Shown one piece after another: positions 6,322 through 9,236 of a stretch of 9,236 nucleotides of DNA. How positions within the stretch are numbered: the stretch's first letter is position 1; each line of letters begins with the position of its first letter. The notes under the pieces are model-generated. The model saw only the letters and a program-made list of their open reading frames with translations. It had not been told where the DNA came from and did not search any database. Where the stretch lies: positions 1 to 9,236 of the forward strand of contig JANXUN010000353.1 of the NCBI GenBank assembly GCA_025356185.1, in the 5' to 3' direction. The position numbers and the translations under genes are program-made. Source of the DNA: Gemmatimonadaceae bacterium. Its GTDB lineage: Bacteria; Gemmatimonadota; Gemmatimonadetes; Gemmatimonadales; Gemmatimonadaceae.

Positions 6322-7797
6322 TTACGCGCGGGGACTGAGTCCGTCGACCAGCGAGGTGCGATACGCTTTGATAGCCGGCACGAAACCGATCACGATTCCG
6401 GCGAGCAGCACGACACTGATGTACATCCATTCTGCAGGACCGAGTGCGCGAATGGCGAGGTGTAGGCCAAATCGCTGCTCAATGGGTTGTTGTCCGAGAA
6501 TCAGCATCGCATAGACCATCGCAACGCCCAGTACGCAGCCGAGCAGCGAGAGCAGTCCTGACTCGAGTACGAGCAGCGCAACGATGGTGCGAGGCCCCGC
6601 GCCAATCGCACGAAAAATGGCCATCTCGCGTCGACGTGCTTCGAGCGATGAGTACAGCGCGACGAGCATACCGGTCAGTCCGATCGCAACTGCAAAAATT
6701 GCGACCACCCGCAAACCAACTTCAGCGCTACCGATGTTTTGCCAGAGTTCCCCGAGCGCAACGCCGGGGATGACGGCGGTGAGCGGTTCGACGAGATCAG
6801 TGTTCATCTCGCGCTGCAACATCAGCGCCTCGAAGCGATTTTTTGTACCCACGAGAAACGAGGTGAGCGGAAAATCGGGTTCGAGTTTGGGGAACGCAGT
6901 GACGCGTTTGGCCGGTACGGGCGCGGCTGTATCCTTGACAACTTTTGGCGCCACTGCACGCGCGGTGGCTGCGCGCTTCACCGCTGGTGGCGGCTCTGCG
7001 CCCGGCATGACCATCGGCGTGCCCTTGGGCGGCTCTGCGCCTGGCATCACCATCGGGGTTCCAGCAGGCGGTGCCACTGGCGCCACGCGCTTATTCGGTA
7101 CCGGGCGCTTTGCCGGTGCTACGGCTGCGGGCTTTGCCGTAACGGGGCTCGCTGTCCCATGCTCATCGTGCATTCCCTCAATTCCTTCCAGCGTCACGAA
7201 CACCGACCGATCGATCGGCGTAAACGTCCGCGCCAAAATCCCTACGACGTGAAACGGATGTGCTTCGTGACTGCTGGTTCCAATGTCTTTCAATCCATGC
7301 ACCACCACGACCGGCGCACCGATGGCGTACTTGAGTCGCTCCGCTACTTCGCTGCCGATCACAACTTCATCATCCGCCTTCGCCGCGCGCCCTGCCACAA
7401 ACGTCACACGTCCACTCTCGCGAAAGCGGTAGCGCTCATAGAACTCTTCGGTTGTGCCAACAACGCGAAATCCGCGATGACTATCGCCGAGCGCGTAGGG
7501 AACCGCCCACTTTACCGCGGGGTGCGCTTTCCACCGTTCGAACGTTTCGAGCTTCACCGCGCCGTTCGGACTCCCAATGCCGAACACGGTGCTCAACAAC
7601 ACCTGCAACGTTCCGCCCCGTGCACCAACGATCAGATCGACACCGCGAATGGTGCCGGCAAAGCTGTCGCGCACGCCTACACGCACATGTTCGATGCCTA
7701 CGAGCAGCGTGACGCTCAACGCGATCGACGCAACGGTGAGCGTCGTCGTCAGCAGCCGACTGCGCAGCGATCGAAGCGCGAGACGCGGAATCAGCAT
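6322..7797 (-). CDS. ABC transporter permease, FtsX/MacB type, with Ala/Pro/Lys-rich insert
   Basis: This 491-residue permease has the four-helix MacB/FtsX layout: one helix near 16-38, a large periplasmic domain (about 39-355), then helices near 361-383, 403-433 and 456-476. The cytoplasmic loop EARRREMAIFRAIGAGPRTI (386-405) matches the conserved coupling segment of this class, and the end YRTSLVDGLSP resembles the usual YRxxxxDGLxxR tail. Such permeases usually move or extract substrates at the periplasmic face by mechanotransmission rather than by channel transport. Between about 214 and 301 the periplasmic domain carries a low-complexity insert rich in Ala, Pro, Val and Lys, with a tandem GTPMVMPGAEPP repeat. 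Just before it is a HDEH motif (210-213). The gene follows its ATPase by 24 bases. Substrate is unknown; the DUF3299 partner hints at metal-related or envelope function, which is inference. Confidence 0.92.
   Translation of the reverse strand: MLIPRLALRSLRSRLLTTTLTVASIALSVTLLVGIEHVRVGVRDSFAGTIRGVDLIVGARGGTLQVLLSTVFGIGSPNGAVKLETFERWKAHPAVKWAVPYALGDSHRGFRVVGTTEEFYERYRFRESGRVTFVAGRAAKADDEVVIGSEVAERLKYAIGAPVVVVHGLKDIGTSSHEAHPFHVVGILARTFTPIDRSVFVTLEGIEGMHDEHGTASPVTAKPAAVAPAKRPVPNKRVAPVAPPAGTPMVMPGAEPPKGTPMVMPGAEPPPAVKRAATARAVAPKVVKDTAAPVPAKRVTAFPKLEPDFPLTSFLVGTKNRFEALMLQREMNTDLVEPLTAVIPGVALGELWQNIGSAEVGLRVVAIFAVAIGLTGMLVALYSSLEARRREMAIFRAIGAGPRTIVALLVLESGLLSLLGCVLGVAMVYAMLILGQQPIEQRFGLHLAIRALGPAEWMYISVVLLAGIVIGFVPAIKAYRTSLVDGLSPRA
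6989..7062 (-). repeat. Tandem 39-base in-frame duplication inside the permease gene
   Basis: Two 35-base copies lie at 6989-7023 and 7028-7062, offset 39 bases (13 codons). Each encodes GTPMVMPGAEPP (residues 246-257 and 259-270). Comparing the 12 codons, five third positions differ (Gly, Thr, Val and two Pro codons) and no amino acid differs. Confidence 0.9.
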
Positions 7798-7821
7798 GCG
7801 CGGCTCCGGGACCTGTCCGTA

Positions 7822-8538
7822 TCAATCACGCAGCGGACGGGTCGCGGCCGTGTTGATCGTACCCAACTCCACCGTGCGCGAGAACAGCGGCATGAGCGTG
7901 TGATCGTGACTCACGAACACCAACGTCGCTCCGGCAGTCTTACACGATGCAAAGAGCAACTGCAAAAACTGTTCGCGACGATCGGTATCCAGTGCCGACG
8001 TCGGTTCATCAGCAATAATGACTTCGGGCGCGCCAATGAGTGCGCGCGCTGCTGCAACGCGTTGCTGCTGTCCAACGCTTAATTCTGCGATTGGCGCGTC
8101 CAGCAGCTCCACAATATCGAGCTGCTTTGCGATGTCGCGCACGGCCGCGTCCAACGACACGTTGCCCAATCGCGCGCGACGCGAGGCATCGAGTCGAATG
8201 GGCAGCAGAATATTTTCGCGTACTGGCAGATACGGAATCAGGTTGAACATCTGAAACACGTACCCCAAGTGACGCGCACGAAACGCATCGCGCGCTCCGC
8301 TCGACAGCGTCGCGAAGTCGGTGCCCAGCACGCGCACTTCACCGCTCGTCGCCTGCAATACGCCCGCGAGAATGCCTAACAGTGTGGTCTTGCCACTGCC
8401 GCTCGGACCATGCAAAAACACCGTTTCGCCGCGATCGATCACGAGATTGTCGATCGCGATCACATCGCGCCCTGCGCGATAGGAGAACCGGAGCTGCTTC
8501 AGCGCGACGGCCGACGTACCGGCCGACGGCGACGTCAT
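7822..8538 (-). CDS. ABC transporter ATP-binding protein, LolD/MacB class
   Basis: This 238-residue protein is the cytosolic ATPase that partners the adjacent permease. All motifs are intact: Walker A GPSGSGKT (44-51), Q-loop Q96 in YVFQMFNL, signature LSVGQQQR (153-160), Walker B VIIADE (173-178) with the D-loop SALD (181-184), and H-loop H211 in VFVSHD. The FQMFNLIPYLPVRENILLP stretch (95-113) is typical of ATPases for MacB- or LolCE-type permeases. The length is normal for this class. Its ATG at 8538 is 10 bases after the stop of the DUF3299 gene and its stop is 24 bases before the permease start, so the three genes are very probably co-transcribed. The family does not identify the substrate. 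Confidence 0.96.
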   Translation of the reverse strand: MTSPSAGTSAVALKQLRFSYRAGRDVIAIDNLVIDRGETVFLHGPSGSGKTTLLGILAGVLQATSGEVRVLGTDFATLSSGARDAFRARHLGYVFQMFNLIPYLPVRENILLPIRLDASRRARLGNVSLDAAVRDIAKQLDIVELLDAPIAELSVGQQQRVAAARALIGAPEVIIADEPTSALDTDRREQFLQLLFASCKTAGATLVFVSHDHTLMPLFSRTVELGTINTAATRPLRD

Positions 8539-8548
8539 TTCGGCGACG

Positions 8549-9064
8549 TCACTTCGAGGAGTAGGGCTCGACCTTCATCCCTTCGAGCTGGTATCCCACG
8601 GTCCCATACGGGCTTTCAACGGACGAAATCTTGAGGCGACCCGACAGCCAGACCGCATCGAACAAGCCAAGCTTGATCGACTTTCGTCCAGTCATGCCGA
8701 CCATCACGATCTGATTTGGCGGCGGTGGCGGAGTATGCACGCAGGCACCGTAGTACGGGACCAGCAAAAATTCGGCACCCTCTTCCTGGAAATCATCGAG
8801 CGGCACAACAAAGCCAGGAAGGCGCACCATCTTCCCTTCGAGCTTCTTGAGCGTATCGGTCGATTTGCCCGTCACGTAGTCGAGCCCGGCCAGCACACGC
8901 CAATCGATACTGATGGCGTCTTCGGCCTTGGGCGCTGCGGCAGTCGAGACCGGCGTGGCGCGCGCCGCGACCTTCGCGTGCGGCCGAGGCGTCGCGGCGG
9001 TCGTCACGGCAACGAGGGTGGCGATGCCAGTCAGGGTTGCTGCAGAAAGAAGTCGACGGCTCAT
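8549..9064 (-). CDS. Secreted DUF3299 domain protein
   Basis: This 171-residue protein begins with a cleavable-looking signal peptide (about 1-25: MSRRLLSAATLTGIATLVAV then TTAAT), so it likely works outside the inner membrane. SRR at 2-4 is a possible but incomplete twin-arginine motif. An Ala/Pro/Lys-rich spacer (26-50) leads to a DUF3299-like domain (about 52-168). Its hallmark is FLLVPYYGACVHTPPPPPNQ (99-118), with C108 and H110 before five prolines; RLPGFVVPLDDF (81-92) is also typical. The function of DUF3299 is not established. My recollection is that it occurs beside ABC transporters in zinc-responsive loci of some Proteobacteria, which needs checking. The frame is open to an ATG at 9142, but that start would bury the signal peptide 26 residues inside, so 9064 is preferred. 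No good ribosome binding site is seen. Confidence 0.85.
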   Translation of the reverse strand: MSRRLLSAATLTGIATLVAVTTAATPRPHAKVAARATPVSTAAAPKAEDAISIDWRVLAGLDYVTGKSTDTLKKLEGKMVRLPGFVVPLDDFQEEGAEFLLVPYYGACVHTPPPPPNQIVMVGMTGRKSIKLGLFDAVWLSGRLKISSVESPYGTVGYQLEGMKVEPYSSK

Positions 9065-9236
9065 AGGGACACTCGGAAGGCGAAACGCGCGCGGCTCGAT
9101 ATACGTAAGATACGCGAAAGAGAAAGAAATGCTGTGCGGCAACGGCGGCCGCGCATGAAATAGATACCCGCCACCGACGTTTCGGTGCGAAGTCGCTCGT
9201 ATATTGCCCTTCCCGTCTTGCCGTCGTCTGCCCCCG
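9065..9236. other. Non-coding right flank, upstream of the DUF3299-ABC cluster
   Basis: No convincing gene lies here. On the minus strand, AT-rich TATATC (9103-9098) and TATCTT (9112-9107) stand out as possible -10 elements for the DUF3299 operon, but no good -35 is found at 16-18 bases, so I do not call a promoter. A small hairpin lies at 9172-9187. A TATATT on the plus strand near 9200 could serve a gene beyond the window edge. Confidence 0.5.
9172..9187. other. Perfect 6-bp inverted repeat with 4-base loop
   Basis: CACCGA (9172-9177) and TCGGTG (9182-9187) are perfectly complementary around CGTT. No T-run follows on either strand, so it is not a standard terminator. It lies about 110 bases upstream of the DUF3299 start and could be an operator, part of a leader, or chance. 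Confidence 0.45.

Noticed and set aside
6739..8082. A 447-residue open frame on the plus strand across the permease and ATPase genes
   Set aside because: It is Arg/His/Cys-rich with no motif, and the minus strand carries clear ABC permease and ATPase proteins.
9065..9142. An upstream extension of the DUF3299 gene to ATG 9142
   Set aside because: It would place 26 residues before a well-formed signal peptide. ATG 9064 puts the signal peptide at the N-terminus.

Overview
The window is almost fully coding, with high GC judged by eye (about 60%, not computed). It holds eleven protein-coding genes, one of them cut by the left edge. I see no tRNA, rRNA, CRISPR array, insertion sequence or phage gene, and no gene-free stretch longer than about 300 bases. 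The mix of a PorX-type response regulator/PglZ fusion, a YebC-RuvC-RuvA run and a DUF3299/ABC exporter set suggests a free-living Gram-negative-type bacterium, perhaps Gemmatimonadota or another FCB-related lineage. That assignment is inference; no marker gene settles it.

Region 1 (1-2353, minus strand). A PorX-like protein (CheY receiver joined to a PglZ/alkaline-phosphatase domain) is followed after 6 bases by the start of an ABC exporter of the MsbA/lipid-flippase type, which runs off the left edge. They look like one transcription unit.

Region 2 (2437-5635, plus strand). Five co-oriented genes: an unrecognised 130-residue protein, a DnaB-C-like RecA-fold protein with a broken Walker A motif, yebC, ruvC and ruvA. 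Spacings are 42, 40 and 4 bases, then a 4-base GTGA overlap. Four of the five start with GTG. ruvC and ruvA make the Holliday-junction resolvase and junction-binding subunits; the RuvB motor is not encoded here. The first two genes are candidates for a recombination- or replication-linked function through this linkage.

Region 3 (5673-6215, minus strand). A single-domain VOC metalloprotein lies convergent to ruvA.

Region 4 (6322-9064, minus strand). A secreted DUF3299 protein, an ABC ATPase of the LolD/MacB class and a FtsX/MacB-type permease form a tight cluster in that order of transcription. This resembles a periplasm-facing transport or extraction system. The permease has an unusual Ala/Pro/Lys/Val-rich periplasmic insert with a 13-residue tandem duplication. 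The 172 bases at the right end (9065-9236) are non-coding and hold the leader of this cluster.

The strongest points for follow-up are the lysine-less RecA-fold protein ahead of yebC-ruvCA, the PorX-like protein paired with an exporter, and the repeat-bearing permease with its DUF3299 partner.
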